Source of the DNA: Dendrolimus kikuchii
Lineage: Eukaryota > Arthropoda > Insecta > Lepidoptera > Lasiocampidae
Length of the DNA: 64,000 nucleotides
Direction of reading: 5' to 3'
NCBI GenBank assembly: GCA_019925095.2
Contig: CM034413.1
Location: forward strand, 1,617,001-1,681,000
Shown here: positions 21,126 to 31,687 of the stretch, one piece after another
How positions within the stretch are numbered: position 1 is the stretch's first letter
Layout of the letters: every line of letters begins with the position of its first letter
Program-made: the position numbers and the translations under genes
Notes under the pieces: generated by a model
Databases searched by the model: none
What the model was told of the DNA's origin: nothing
The model's input: the letters and a program-made list of their open reading frames with translations, nothing else

Positions 21126-21336
21126 GTAATTAGACGTAGTGTTCAAACTTATAATTTAAATTAATTATGGTCGAATTTCGACCACTAGTACTTAAAATTA
21201 TATCATATTAGCGTCTCTTCTGTGGCATAGTGGTAAAAACTAAATAATTGAGCTTTCCAAAACTTATGCTCTATCGGTGATGCTTCTAATGCCAAAATAA
21301 AATTTGACACGTTAATATGTTAAGAAAATTTATTTC
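21126..21336. repeat. U1 repeat, third copy
   Basis: Matches 2693-2890. Here the SINE-A that follows is intact. Confidence 0.65.
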
Positions 21337-21648
21337 ATCCGTGCAGGAACGGAGGAAGAATACAATTTCCTGCGTTGGGGTGGCCTGTCGTAAGAGGCGA
21401 CAAAAAAACCCACAGCCAGGTGGTAGGGCATTTGCCCGACTGGATGGCTACCAGCCTTGGTCTAAAGTATGTCACCATAACAACCTTGAGTTGTGTTCCG
21501 GCATTAGTGACCAGGTTCCAATCTCCCTTAAGAGAGCAGCAGCGCATTTGTAGCACCTTTCGTGTTGCCAATGTCCATAGGCGATGGTAACCGTTTTCCA
21601 TCAAGTGGGCCGTCTGCATGTCTGCTGAACTCCTGCAATAAAATAAAA
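21337..21648 (+). mobile_element. SINE-A, full length
   Basis: ATCCGTGCAGGAACGG to tgcaataaaataaaa. Confidence 0.87.
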
Positions 21649-21657
21649 GCGGGTATA

Positions 21658-21727
21658 CTATCCTTCCGCTATAAAGTGGGAGACCCAAGCCCAGCAGTGG
21701 GACATTGATGGACTGTCATTATAAGTA
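21658..21727 (+). mobile_element. SINE-T1 tail fragment
   Basis: Contains 'caagcccagcagtgggac', the 3' region also seen at 25712-25745 (inverted) and 60390-60412. A 25265-like scrap (ccccacagacagtgg) follows at 21774. Confidence 0.65.
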
Positions 21728-21900
21728 CAAATCCATACAGCGTGAAAATACGGCCAGGATTCTGGGAAAGATCCCCACAGACAGTGGATTCAAATTTTTA
21801 TTTGTTAATTATCTATGTATATAGTAGCTTTATTTATAGGTTTTTTATATATTGTATTAGATATTGGTACATATGTAAATAGTTATTACATTGAAATATA

Positions 21901-22362
21901 CAGTGTAAACTCCATATAACGTCCCTCGATTTAACGACAAACTCCCTTAAGTGTCGAAATCATTTGGCTTTGGTTGGTTTAGCTTGTCTTCTATACAATG
22001 ATACACTCCATATAACAGCATTAGCAACGACAACAATTACGTAATTAAAAGTAACTTTTTACGTTGCTGAAACTAGTAAAAACTGCGCAGCTGCGGTACA
22101 TTCTTCTATCGCTTTATTATCCTAGCCCGTAGTAAACTAGACTGTCGGCATCATTTATACCGAAATTTCTAAGTACTTCTTTCATCACCAAGACGCCTCA
22201 ATATCGCGAGATATGAATAAAATAAGGAAAAAAATACAACAATATTACTGGTGCAGCAAAAGACGTCACACAAAAATAACTAACCTTTCCATTTAACGAC
22301 AACTCTCTATAACGCCATAAAATGCACAATCCCTTCAGTGTCGTTATATAGAGTTTACACTG
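21901..22362. mobile_element. Tigger/pogo-like MITE, 462 bp, TA TSD
   Basis: TIRs CAGTGTAAACTCCATATAAC and, inverted, CAGTGTAAACTCTATATAAC, flanked by TA on both sides. Subterminal 'tttaacgaca' motifs fit the Tigger/pogo branch of Tc1-mariner. No transposase. Confidence 0.88.
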
Positions 22363-22708
22363 TATATACAAGTTATTATCATATAAAATTAACAGGTTAA
22401 TATATTAAACTAGATATCGACTTTCTAGAAATCTAGACTTATGTAAACTTTGTTTAGCTGTCTGTAGCAATGTCCATTGTATCTTGAGCTGTATTCCGGT
22501 ATAGTTTACTACAAAAATCAAGGTCTGTATAATCTGGAAGTTTATAGCATGAGTAATTTATCATGAACATTTAAAATAAATGTTATTGGCAGAAGTATAA
22601 TAATTAATATAAATAATTGCGATAATGGCTGTAAATAATGTCAAAGTGATATTTATGTAGGAATACCACAGGTTAATTAATTCTACTTGATTTATTATGT
22701 TTCTCCGG
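22363..22708. other. No gene recognised
   Basis: AT-rich sequence between the MITE and an RTE-1 copy. Confidence 0.5.
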
Positions 22709-22716
22709 ATCAAGTA

Positions 22717-23010
22717 CATACATACATACATACATAACTTCACGCCAGTTCCCTTACGGGGTAGGCACGAACAACAGAGCGCCATTCAGGCTTATTCTTA
22801 CACACCCCACTTGCTTCTTTGACATTCATAGCTCTTGTCATGCACGCTCGTCTGTTCTTAAGGCTCCTGACATCACTTTCTGCTAGTACACGATCAATTT
22901 GGTGTGGATCAAGGTGTGTCGTGGCCTTCCACGACTTCTGCATCCGTCCACTTTTGCATTGTATATCTGTTTAGTCATTCTTTCATCATGCATTCTTTCC
23001 ACATGCCCGA
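22717..23010 (-). mobile_element. RTE-1 3' copy, 8-bp TSD
   Basis: TSD atcaagta at 22709-22716 and 23011-23018. It has an internal change after DQID. Confidence 0.83.
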
Positions 23011-23077
23011 ATCAAGTATCCCTCCATAATAAGGATGTGGACACGCGTTACAATAAATTCTAACATTATTTAGACAT

Positions 23078-23192
23078 CTCGTGGCCACGACAAGGGCAGA
23101 ACCCTGGGGGGATAGTTCGCGACCCGTGTGTGGGATTCGCCAGGTCGGGGGTGGTACTAGTATGCCCAGTCAGAACTGGTGCCATGCTTGTC
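23078..23192 (-). mobile_element. R1-a 3' UTR fragment
   Basis: Reverse complement of the R1-a 3' region 4718-4815 (gatctggcgaatcccac and gtggcaccagttctgactg). Confidence 0.7.
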
Positions 23193-23416
23193 AGGTGGTA
23201 GGGCATTTGCCCGACTGGATGGCTACCACCCCTGGTCTAAAGTATGTCGCCATAACAACCTTGAGTTGTGTTCCGGCATTAGTGACCAGGTTCTAGTTTC
23301 CCTTAAGAGAGCAGCAGCGCATTTGTAGCAACTTTGCTGTTGCAAATGTCCATAGGCGATGGCAACCGCTTTCCATCAAGTGGGCCGTCTGCCTGTCTGC
23401 TGATCTCCTGCAATAA
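23190..23416 (+). mobile_element. SINE-A, 5'-truncated
   Basis: Starts caggtggtagggc and ends ctgcaata with almost no tail. Confidence 0.82.
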
Positions 23417-23530
23417 GCTATGCTAAAAGCATAAGGCGCCTTATCCCAGGGCTATGGGTATATAACCTAGCCTCACCGCTAGCCCTGTCAGGCGTTTGCC
23501 TCGCAAGGCCACTTCCATTGCCGGGGGACA

Positions 23531-23760
23531 AAAGTAGTTTTGGTAGTCTGTAAACCAACTCTGCTCAATATTGAATCAATCTTGATTCGACCGATACTGA
23601 TCTAATATGAATTTTAGAGAATACGGATAAATGACCAAATATCAGATATGAATCCTTTGTGAAAGTTACACGCTTTGAAACCCAAGATAGCGATGTCTCT
23701 ACCACGTCACAGTTACATAGAGACTGTAAATACCAGTTCGACTCGCACATGGCTATTAAA
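23531..23760. repeat. Dispersed repeat with 'ggtagtctgtaaa' start
   Basis: The beginning matches 50060-50115, and an inverted relative lies at 36660-36800. Class unknown. 23417-23530 and 23761-23989 hold nothing recognised. Confidence 0.4.
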
Positions 23761-23989
23761 ACATATTGGAACTGCGAAATTGTACGTTACACGATCTGAG
23801 CATGTGATGGAGAAGAATCATAAGCCGCACGTAAAATTTCTCTGAACCCGGACGTTTTTTTTTGTTGCTAACAAATAATATGTTATCGCTTTATTTACGT
23901 ATAGATAACTATGTTTCAAGTTTATTAATCGCCTTACCTAATTATATGAGATAAATGTATTTTTCAACTTCACGGCCAAACGTCACTCA

Positions 23990-24510
23990 GAGTGTTTAAG
24001 GGATGATTTTTTTAAAATTATTATTAATAACTCTACGGACTTGAGTTCCGTACCCTTTTTTACAACTTAATTTCTAGATTTAATTTTTTGAATTTAACAC
24101 GCTTATTAGTTATTTTGGTTCTTGTGTGTGACATTAATTTATTGATTTTTGTGTTGAGGTGTACGTATCTTACGAATAACTTATTATATTAATTTATTCT
24201 AGTTTTAATACTAAACTTATACTAATGTAGAGTGTATCTGTTACATGCTGGTGTTGTGAGGAAGTGCATGTGCAGCGTAGGCCTTATATCTATACTTATA
24301 TATATTGTCCTATCTAGTGCCATGTGTGTTGTTTTTTCTTTTCTGTGCCTGGGTTATTAATTTTTAGGCTCTTTGTGTGTCTTGGTTTGTTTGTGAAGTG
24401 TGCGTGTAATGCAATGCGATGGTAGTACGCGTTGGTTTGAGTATGTGTATAAGTTTTATTGTTAGTTATGTGTTTGTGACTTTGTGTGGTGTTATAATTT
24501 ATTGTTGTAA
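23990..24510 (+). repeat. Dispersed repeat shared with 51330-51760
   Basis: High identity over about 430 bases (ggacttgagttccgtaccc ... gcaatgcgatggtagt); part is also inverted at 10880-11115. Possibly the 3' region of the LINE remnant that abuts it at 24520. Confidence 0.6.
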
Positions 24511-24519
24511 GGGACGATT

Positions 24520-24741
24520 AACTTTCTTCCCTTCTTCTTTTACGAGCGGGCGGTTTCCGCAACTCGACGACAGCGCCTATTTTGCCTTACTCACGTCACT
24601 GAAGACTTCTCGGAGGCTACCTGGGGCGTGCAGATACTTGCCTCTGTATTGGACCACATCTCCGCATTCAAGCAGGACATGGGCGGCAGTTTTTTCTGCC
24701 TCCAGGCATGCTCTGTACAGGGGGCTGTCGGAGACACCTAT
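24520..24741 (-). pseudogene. LINE ORF2 C-terminal fragment (Jockey/R1-type, post-RNase H region)
   Basis: The minus strand reads SPLYRACLEAEKTAAHVLLE then CGDVVQYRGKYL and SLREVFSDVSKAK. The C...EH/AHVLLEC pattern is the C-terminal cysteine/histidine region of non-LTR ORF2 proteins. RT and endonuclease are absent. A SINE-A follows immediately at the upstream side. Confidence 0.55.
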
Positions 24742-25055
24742 ATTTTTTTTTATTGCAGGAGATCAGCAGACAGGCAGACGGCCCACTTGATGGAAAGCGG
24801 TTACCATCGCCTATGGACATTTGCAACACCAAAGTTGCTACAAATGCGCTGCTGCTCTCTTAAGGGAGACTGGAACTTGGTCACTAATGCCGGAACACAA
24901 CTCAAGGTTGTTATGGCGACATGCTTTAGACCAGGGGTGGTAGCCGTCCAGTCGGGCAAATGCCCTACCACCTGGCCGTGGGTTGTTCTGTCGCCTCTTA
25001 CGACAGGCCGCCCCAACGCAGGAAATTGTATTCTTTCTCCGTTCCTGCAAGGATA
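24742..25055 (-). mobile_element. SINE-A, full length
   Basis: Poly(T) and tgcaggag on the left, cctgcaaggata on the right. Confidence 0.86.
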
Positions 25056-25079
25056 GATGAAAATGCCACAAATATTCCG

Positions 25080-25308
25080 CCATCGGGAATGGCTACACAT
25101 TTGCGGCTTTTGGGGTCGAGACCCTGGGACCATGGGCGCCTGAGATCCTTTATCGAGACAGCGAAACGCTTGATAGACATCTTACGTGAGCAAAAAATTG
25201 GTCTATACCTCGGAAGACGCATTAGCGTTGCGATACAACAAGGTGATGTGGCCAGTCTTTTGGGCACGTTTCCAACTGACAGCGGTCTGGCTAGATTTTA
25301 TAGCTTAA
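25080..25308 (+). pseudogene. Coding remnant of unknown transposon protein
   Basis: The plus frame reads RLRSFIETAKRLIDILREQK and RRISVAIQQGDVASLLGTFP then TDSGLARFYSL. The end (actgacagcggtct) recurs at 15375 and, diverged, at 21770, so it belongs to a repeated family. I do not recognise the protein. Confidence 0.4.
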
Positions 25309-25561
25309 CTAGCTTCTGCCCGCGACTTTGTCTGCGTGGAATAGTTAAAAAAAAGTAAGTTAAAAATCACCCCCCGATTTTGAAACATTCTTCATTGGTG
25401 CTCCGCTCCTATTGGTAGTAGCGTGATGATATATAGCCTATAGCCTTCCTCGATAAATGGGCTATCTAACACTGAAAGAATTTTTCAAAATCAGACCAGT
25501 AGTTACTGAGATTAGCGCGTTCAAACAAACAAACTCTTCAGCTTTATATATTAGTATAAGA
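25309..25561 (-). mobile_element. Hel-1 Helitron, complete
   Basis: Minus-strand A|TCTTATACTAATATATAAAG start and GAAGCTAG|T end; 253 bp. Confidence 0.85.
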
Positions 25562-25590
25562 TAAGATATATTCATCAAGAAATGATTAAG

Positions 25591-25698
25591 TCATCATCAC
25601 GCTAAGACCAATAGAAGCGGAGCACCAATGAAGAATGTTTCAAAATCGGGGGGTCTTGAAAACAAATTCCACGCGAACGACGTCACGGCCACAGCTAG
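25591..25698 (+). mobile_element. Hel-1 3' fragment
   Basis: From tcatcacgctaagacc to CAGCTAG|T. Confidence 0.75.
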
Positions 25699-25701
25699 TA
25701 T

Positions 25702-26001
25702 ATAATAACAGCCCATAAATGTCCCACTGCTGGGCTTGGGCCTCCCATTATAGGGGAACGGATACCCACCACGCTTGTCCAAGGCGGCTTGGTAGGTTTG
25801 ACACATCGGTTATCTCGATGTGCAGGTTTCATCACGATGTTTTCCTTCACCGTTGTTAGCACGTGGTAATTGTAACAATATGCACATTAGGTCAGAAAAC
25901 TGCTTAAGTGGTGCATGCGTTCCGGCCAGGATCGATCCCGCGCCCTTTGAGTTTGGGACGCGTGCGCTTGCAATACGCTACCATGGCTATATATCTTGGT
26001 A
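25702..26001 (-). mobile_element. SINE-T1, tRNA-derived
   Basis: On the minus strand the head has TGGTAGCGTA...GCGCACGCGTCCC and box B GCGGGATCGATCC. The 3' part has 'gcccaagcccagcagtggga'. Confidence 0.78.
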
Positions 26002-26170
26002 AATGATGATGATGAATTCTTACCCTACCTTGCTTAGTATTTCAAGTACTCCGATACTTCAGGGTCAATGATTCATAGCGACATGTCAGACTCGGAACGG
26101 AGATAAGCCTGTATCGTTGCCGAGGCAATTGAAAAAATCTAACATGCTATACATGTTATGGGTCCAATCA

Positions 26171-26489
26171 TCTATATATATAAAAGAAAGTCGTGTTAGT
26201 TATACTATTTATAACTCAAGAACGGCTGTGCCTATTTGGCTGAAAATTGGTGAGCTTAGAACCAGGAGACGGACATATGATACTTTTTATCCCGTTGGTA
26301 CCCGTAGGTGGCGCTGAAATCGGGTTCTAGAATCCTCCTAATCACCTGGACCGATTTTGGTGATTTTGTTTTTGTGTGTTTGAGTGGGTTCCCAGATGGT
26401 TTAAATCCACAATTGAAACCGGTAGGTGGCGCTGGGATCGGGTCCTAGATTTTTTTTCAGAGCAGGACAACGTCTGCCGGGGCCGCTAG
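26171..26489 (+). mobile_element. Hel-2 Helitron, complete, 319 bp
   Basis: A|TCTATATATATAAAAG start and GGGGCCGCTAG|T end. It has two partial copies of the core (ggtaggtggcgctg at ~26305 and ~26421) that the element at 41-2316 has amplified. Confidence 0.87.
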
Positions 26490-26742
26490 TTACTAATATA
26501 TAAAGCTGAAGAGTTTGTTTGTTTGCTTGAACGCGCTAATCTCAGGAACTACTGGTCTGATTTGAAAAATTCTTTCAGTGTTAGATAGACCATTTATCGT
26601 GGAAGGCTATAGGCTATATATCATCACGCTAAGACCAATAAGAGCGGAGCACCAACGAAGAATGTTTCAAAATCGGGGTGTTTTGTTTTTTACTTAGTTG
26701 TTTTAACTATTCCACGCGGACGAACTCGCGGGCAGAAGCTAG
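26490..26742 (+). mobile_element. Hel-1 Helitron directly abutting Hel-2
   Basis: Begins TACTAATATATAAAGCTG immediately after the Hel-2 CTAG and ends GAAGCTAG|T. Confidence 0.8.
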
Positions 26743-27302
26743 TGGTGTATAAAGATCGATGACAAATTATGTAAGTGTGAATAACTGAAAATTTACTAAT
26801 AATACATATATAAACATGGTGTGTAACAAAGTTACAAATAAATGGGTTTGTGATGTAAAAGTGCAAAATATGTAACACTCGGGAGACAGGGACTCTCGAA
26901 TGTGACCAGATGTGATGAGGAAGGGGAGGGATGAAAAAATCATGAAATTCCTGTGACGTAATTTGTGGATGGCTCTTAACTCTTAAGACGGAACCACCAC
27001 AGATTTGTTTCCCGAACTGACACACACGGCTTATTGGGAAGCACCACAAATTTGTGGTCAAACACAGATAATTGAAATGAACGTTGCTCTGATGCTATCT
27101 CCCTCAAACTACATAGAATTTGTATTAGAATAAAAGAGACGATAGAATCCTCTTGGTTTTAGCGCGGCAGTTCTGATGGCAGCTGGCAGCTTGTGGTCCC
27201 TCAAAGAGGCTAATTAGAATACTGAGCCTAGGTTACAGTTTCAGAAAGAAAGAGACATTTATTTGAATTATTTGAACACATTGCATTATGCTAATGCTTA
27301 CT
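26743..27302. other. No gene recognised
   Basis: A minus-strand frame at 26690-27061 spans part of it but has no domain signature. Confidence 0.4.
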
Positions 27303-27990
27303 ATCTAGACATCACCGACAACTAGATAAGCTTGACGCCTTCAAAATGCTTGTATCCGGTTCATATTTGGATTGCGCAAGTATGACCATATCTCCGAATT
27401 TCGTAATAAGCTTAAATGGTTGCCAATTCGCCTACGCCGGAATGTTTTTTTTTATTATTTTTTTTATTCGCCAACTACCTCCGTCATTGTGCAAGACAGA
27501 GCATTTTCTTTTTCGTGTCTCTTTTAATTTTTTAATCTAATTTTAACTACAGAATAGGAAAAAGGGGTGGGAATTTTTATTTATTTTCTTTCTTTTTCTT
27601 TTCTTTTCTTTTCTTCTCTTAATAATCTTATTTCTATTACCATCTGTTATATATCTATGTTTATATTACATTTATGTTTATTACTATTTATTATTACTGA
27701 TTTACGCCGGAATGTTCACTTACTCTCACTTCTGCACAATATCCTTTTCAATCCCTGTACTCCCCCATATTTAAAGGAACTTTTTAGTCTCCTCTGTCAA
27801 TCGCATTCCTGTAATTTACGCTCAAATGAAATTCTTCTGCTAAAGATACCTAAACATACTTGGTCCTTTGTAGGAAATTTATTTGTCGTACAGGCTGTTA
27901 GAACTTCGTCTCCTTGAAAATCAGACAAGCTACATCCATTTCTACATTCAAACACTTGATCACTGACCATTATTTTCCCATTCAATAAAA
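27303..27990 (+). pseudogene. CR1-like LINE C-terminal remnant with a nested insertion
   Basis: Plus-strand pieces read YLDIT...., NKLKWLPIRLRRN and, after the insertion, LRRNVHLLSLLHNILFNP, PPYLKELFSLLC and FVVQAVR. These match the intact C-terminus at 35176-35838. Several stops and frameshifts. The insertion 27447-27702 duplicates its target. Confidence 0.7.
27447..27702 (-). mobile_element. 256-bp retroposed insertion with 14-bp TSD
   Basis: TSD tacgccggaatgtt at 27433-27446 and 27703-27716. The T-run at the left end suggests a minus-strand poly(A). The interior is AT- and pyrimidine-rich and not recognised as any family here. Confidence 0.7.
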
Positions 27991-28052
27991 TTTGATGCAA
28001 TAAATGGAATTGTATTGTATTTATTGTAAGTATAATATGTAATTTATATTAT

Positions 28053-28525
28053 TGTTACGAGTTTAGCGGGACTCGAATGAAAATGCCGTTAGAATTACTA
28101 TAGAGTTTGTTAGAACTATACAAACACGTATAACACAGGTAAAAATATAACCGAACACAACAAATCCAAACGTAATGCAGAAGGTCGTACTTCAATACAA
28201 TGCGCAAAGTCCGTCAGTTATTAGGTTCCCGATTGTACATACGTCTCGCCTTGATCGTAGTTGTCGCTGAACTGCCTCCTCTCTCCATCAAGCCGCTTTA
28301 AACCTCATAAATACAAATGTGCCCGTATCGTAGTCGACGTAATCCGCAACACTTGGATAATGATTCGTAGTCGTCATATTCGTGGCCGTAAACGATTACA
28401 ATAGAACAATAGGCTGTTCTCTAGAAACGTATGCTAATAAATAAGTAAACAAAAAAAGGACGATCGTAAAAGAATTACAATCAATTCAAATTCCGACAGG
28501 TAGGTAATAAAATGTGTTTTATTTA
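28053..28525. mobile_element. LTR-1 solo LTR, right end lost
   Basis: TGTTACGAGTTTAGCGGGAC start. Collinear with 32024-32548 until aataaaatgtg. Confidence 0.72.
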
Positions 28526-28529
28526 ATAA

Positions 28530-28775
28530 TGTATATCTATACTAGTTTATTATTGTAATTATTTTCTTTTTATTTAATTACAATTGCATTAGTTTGAACT
28601 TAGTTAAAACACCAAACTACTATTTAATTTTTCTTGTAATGCCTCCTTGCACACCGGGTTGCCTGGAAGAGATCGCTATAAGCGCTAAGGCCGCCCATTG
28701 TTCTAATGAAAATGTATTCATATTAAATGTCTGGGTTTAAGTTATGGTGAACAATAAAGAGTTTTCATTCATTGT
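28530..28775 (+). mobile_element. CR1-like 3' UTR tail
   Basis: gttgcctggaagagatcgct ... gaacaataaagagttttc, as at 16315 and 56820. Confidence 0.6.
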
Positions 28776-28807
28776 AAGATATTACACATTCGGAACAAAG
28801 AAATGTA

Positions 28808-29061
28808 CATACATACATAACTTCACGCCAGTTCCCTTGCGGGGATGGCACGAACAACAGAGTGCCATTTAGGCTTATTCTTACACACCTCACTTGCCTC
28901 TTTGACATTCATAACTCTTTTCATGCAAGCTCGTCTGTTCTTAAGGCTCCTGACATCACCTTCCGCTAGTACACGATCAATTTGATCATGGAAGGTGTGT
29001 CGTGGCCTTCCACGACTTCTGCATCCATCCACTTTTGCATTGTATATCTGCCATTGTATAT
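28808..29061 (-). mobile_element. RTE-1 3' copy with 12-bp TSD
   Basis: TSD caaagaaatgta at 28796-28807 and 29062-29073. Confidence 0.86.
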
Positions 29062-29127
29062 CAAAGAAATGTAACACACTAAAAATGTAACATTTATTTA
29101 TTATATTTTTATAACATGAGTTCATGA

Positions 29128-29245
29128 CACATGGCCCACTTGATGGATAGCGGTTACCATCACTTATGGACGATTGCAACACCGAAGGTGCTATTTGTAG
29201 CACCTTTGATGTTTTGCCGCTCTCTAAACGGAGACAAATAGTATC
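29128..29245 (-). mobile_element. Degenerate SINE-A fragment
   Basis: ggcccacttgatggatagcg ... ctctctaaacggagac. Confidence 0.6.
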
Positions 29246-29344
29246 GCGATGGTACCAAATGGGTCGAGTTTAGCAAATGCCAGACCCAAGTGTCTAACGC
29301 TGGTTTTCAACTGTACCCTGGGACGAACGGATGTCGCACTGTTA

Positions 29345-29495
29345 TTTAATTAACACATACACGCGGACACGCGTCCACGCGACCCTCACACATGCGGACA
29401 TGCGCACACGCACCCACGCGGCCACTTGCACATGCGGCCACGCGGCCACGCGACTCCCGCACATGCGGTCACGCGGCCATGCGCGCACACACATT
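29345..29495. repeat. GC-rich irregular minisatellite
   Basis: Interspersed CACGCGG, CATGCGG and CGCGGCCACGCG units, about 7-16 bp period. Confidence 0.75.
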
Positions 29496-29499
29496 ATAG

Positions 29500-29630
29500 G
29501 TATATCTCCAAATTATGCAAGTTACGCTTGTTATATGAGTAATATACGACGGAGTACTCTAGGGCCGATTCCAGACACCCAGACCGTAGTAAATAACAGA
29601 GAAAACTCGTTTTCAGAAATTTATCATACC
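29500..29630 (-). mobile_element. SINE-T2 body fragment, tRNA head missing
   Basis: Matches 20480-20605 (gcaagttacgcttg, ggccgatt/cccagacacc). Confidence 0.68.
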
Positions 29631-29994
29631 AACATGGAGGAGGATGGAGACAATCGAGGAGTAAGTTACTGCACTTTCGGAACGAATATCTTATAACAAC
29701 GGACTTTGTGCGATTTATGTCATTAATATTTTCTGCCTTCGGCTTGGACTTGTTGTATTTGATTGTATTGGTAAGAACTGTGAATTACGTGTGTGTACTT
29801 CTAATAAATTTTATGATAATTGTCACGGCATTTTGAATCCATACTCCACAAATCCGTAACAATATGCATTGTACAGCAAAGACATAAGCAGTGGCGAAGC
29901 AAGACCTAAATTTCATATATAGGTAACATATATAGGTATTTTGTCAGGCCCTCTAATAACGCAAAAAGATGGATATAAAAACAACTCAACCTGA
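29631..29994. other. No gene recognised
   Basis: Short frames only. Confidence 0.45.
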
Positions 29995-30610
29995 TTACTG
30001 GCAGTCGTCGTTTGAGGACGGCGCGATCTAAAACTAAATGTGGCGAAGTCGGAGTACTTGGCCTGCAACACTACAGATCATGCATCCGTGCGCATAGGCG
30101 AAGATACTGCTGAGCGCACAGACCATTTTGAGTACCTGGGATCTGTACTTAGAGCGTCCGGGAACATCGACCATGACGATGCGACGACGATCCGCAGCTT
30201 GCGCCAAGTGGCGTGAGGTGACAGGTGTTATTTGCGATCCCAAAATTCCGGTTAAGTTAAAAGGGCAGGTCTACAAATCCACCATTACACTTACTTTTTA
30301 TATGAACTCTACGTCCGTGACATACCAAATTAACTGCAGGAGAGTCGCTTACTCTGGTACGGCCATGTTTTACGGAAACCAGCTAGTTATGTGGTCCTCT
30401 GATAGGTCCCGGTCGAAGGAGTAGGCCCAAGAAATTCTGACTTGACGTTGTGAAGGATGTGTGTGTGTGACATGCGTACCAATGGTCTCAATACAAGGGA
30501 TGCCGAAGATCGCGCGAAGTGGAGTAGAAAAGCGGACACTGGACATCGAAGCGATCGCTCCGATCTCAACCGGGATTTACCGCTCGGATGATCATGACTG
30601 GCACTGGTCG
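29995..30610 (+). pseudogene. RTE-3 LINE ORF2 C-terminal remnant
   Basis: Plus-strand pieces in shifting frames: [46 protein letters not shown], then LDVV and DMRTNGL-like end with DAEDRAKW. This is the thumb/C-terminal region of RTE-like ORF2. The last part is duplicated, better preserved, at 40655-40860. Frameshifts and a deletion after VYKST. Confidence 0.6.
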
Positions 30611-30689
30611 GCGGTGGTTCCCCGTAACAGTTATCACGAATGTCGCTAGCCGATATAAAAAAAAGAATTTGATATGAGTAAGGATTACT

Positions 30690-30755
30690 GTTTTACGCTG
30701 AATCGAAATCAGATTACCTACGGGAGCGTAGGTACGAATCCTACCGGCTCCGCCA
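30690..30755 (+). tRNA. tRNA-like 3' half with encoded CCA (fragment)
   Basis: gtagg-tacgaat-cctac forms a 5-bp T-stem with a 7-base loop, followed by cggctcc, g and CCA. Upstream 'attacctacgggagc' could be a long variable arm as in bacterial or organellar tRNA-Ser/Leu/Tyr. The matching 5' acceptor (ggagccg) is not seen, so at best a fragment. Confidence 0.25.
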
Positions 30756-30834
30756 ACTAGTATTTTTAATTGTGGTATATGGAACGCGACTTTATGCCTC
30801 ACTCGCTCACACATATGTGTTTCTCTCTCTTTTT

Positions 30835-31265
30835 TTGAGGCAGGCGAAATACATTTTGTACACAACCGGGTGGGTTGGGATTAGACCAAAGCAATAAGAG
30901 TTAGCCACTGAAGATAGCGCAGCTAACAGAGTCGATCGCCAGCATGTGTGGGGACTCGCAAGATACTTCTCTCTATGTGGAGAGGTAACCCATGTGCTAG
31001 TACCCCACTAAAACCACCTTCCTCCCATGTGCCCCGCGCTTATGGTAGGAAGAGCGTGAGACTTAGACCGTAGTTACGCCCATGCTGATCCTGCGCATCA
31101 GTGCTTGAGAATGCCCCGGGAAGCAGAGCAAACTCATTTCGTCAGCAGGGGTGGAGGACCCCTGCAGCGGTATTACGGGAGGAGATCTTGCGCATACCTG
31201 TGTCTCCGGGGCCACGACTGACGTCGGTACCCACGGGACGCATGCGCACCTCTCTCCCTTTCTTG
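30835..31265 (-). mobile_element. R1-b LINE 3' region with poly(A)
   Basis: Reverse complement of the plus-strand copy split at 52090-52345 and 53181-53325 (ctgatcctgcgcatcagtgc; gggattagaccaaagcaat). The left end cctcaaaaaaa on the minus strand is the poly(A). Confidence 0.65.
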
Positions 31266-31269
31266 TCTG

Positions 31270-31368
31270 AACCATTTGTAACAGTTTTTCACGCTATATA
31301 GAAATAAATCCGTATTAATTAATTACGGTGGTTTCATTAATATGTAACAAGTGGCGACGAGGATGGGA
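31270..31368 (+). mobile_element. Ty3/gypsy-type LTR end and primer-binding site
   Basis: ...TATGTAACA at 31341-31349 followed by TGGCGACGAGGATGGGA at 31352-31368, the look of an LTR end and tRNA primer-binding site. 31369-31687 holds no recognisable gag or pol. Confidence 0.45.
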
Positions 31369-31687
31369 TATTTTCGAAAAGATAGTTTGAAGTCTTCGGT
31401 GGTTTTATTTTACTTTCATTTACAATATAAATAAAGGTTATCTTATTTTAACAATTTTAGTATTAATATCATCCTTAATATCCGTCCTTAGTATGTCACT
31501 ATTGACGCGCCTCTCAAACTCTGCTCAGCTAATGACGTTGACAGGCGCGTTCCGTTTCTATTGCAGAATAAAATTTCACGATATTTTAAGAATTTAAACG
31601 CTACAAAAATTTTTATTCGTCCTGTCTTCGAGCTGCGATGCCAAAGTTAAGTTAATGATGAGTTGCGTATTTCGTCTGCGAAGTAGT

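Noticed and set aside
24960..25358. Single ORF joining SINE-A and the downstream frame
   Set aside because: The first 40 codons are antisense SINE-A; the frame is a chance fusion.
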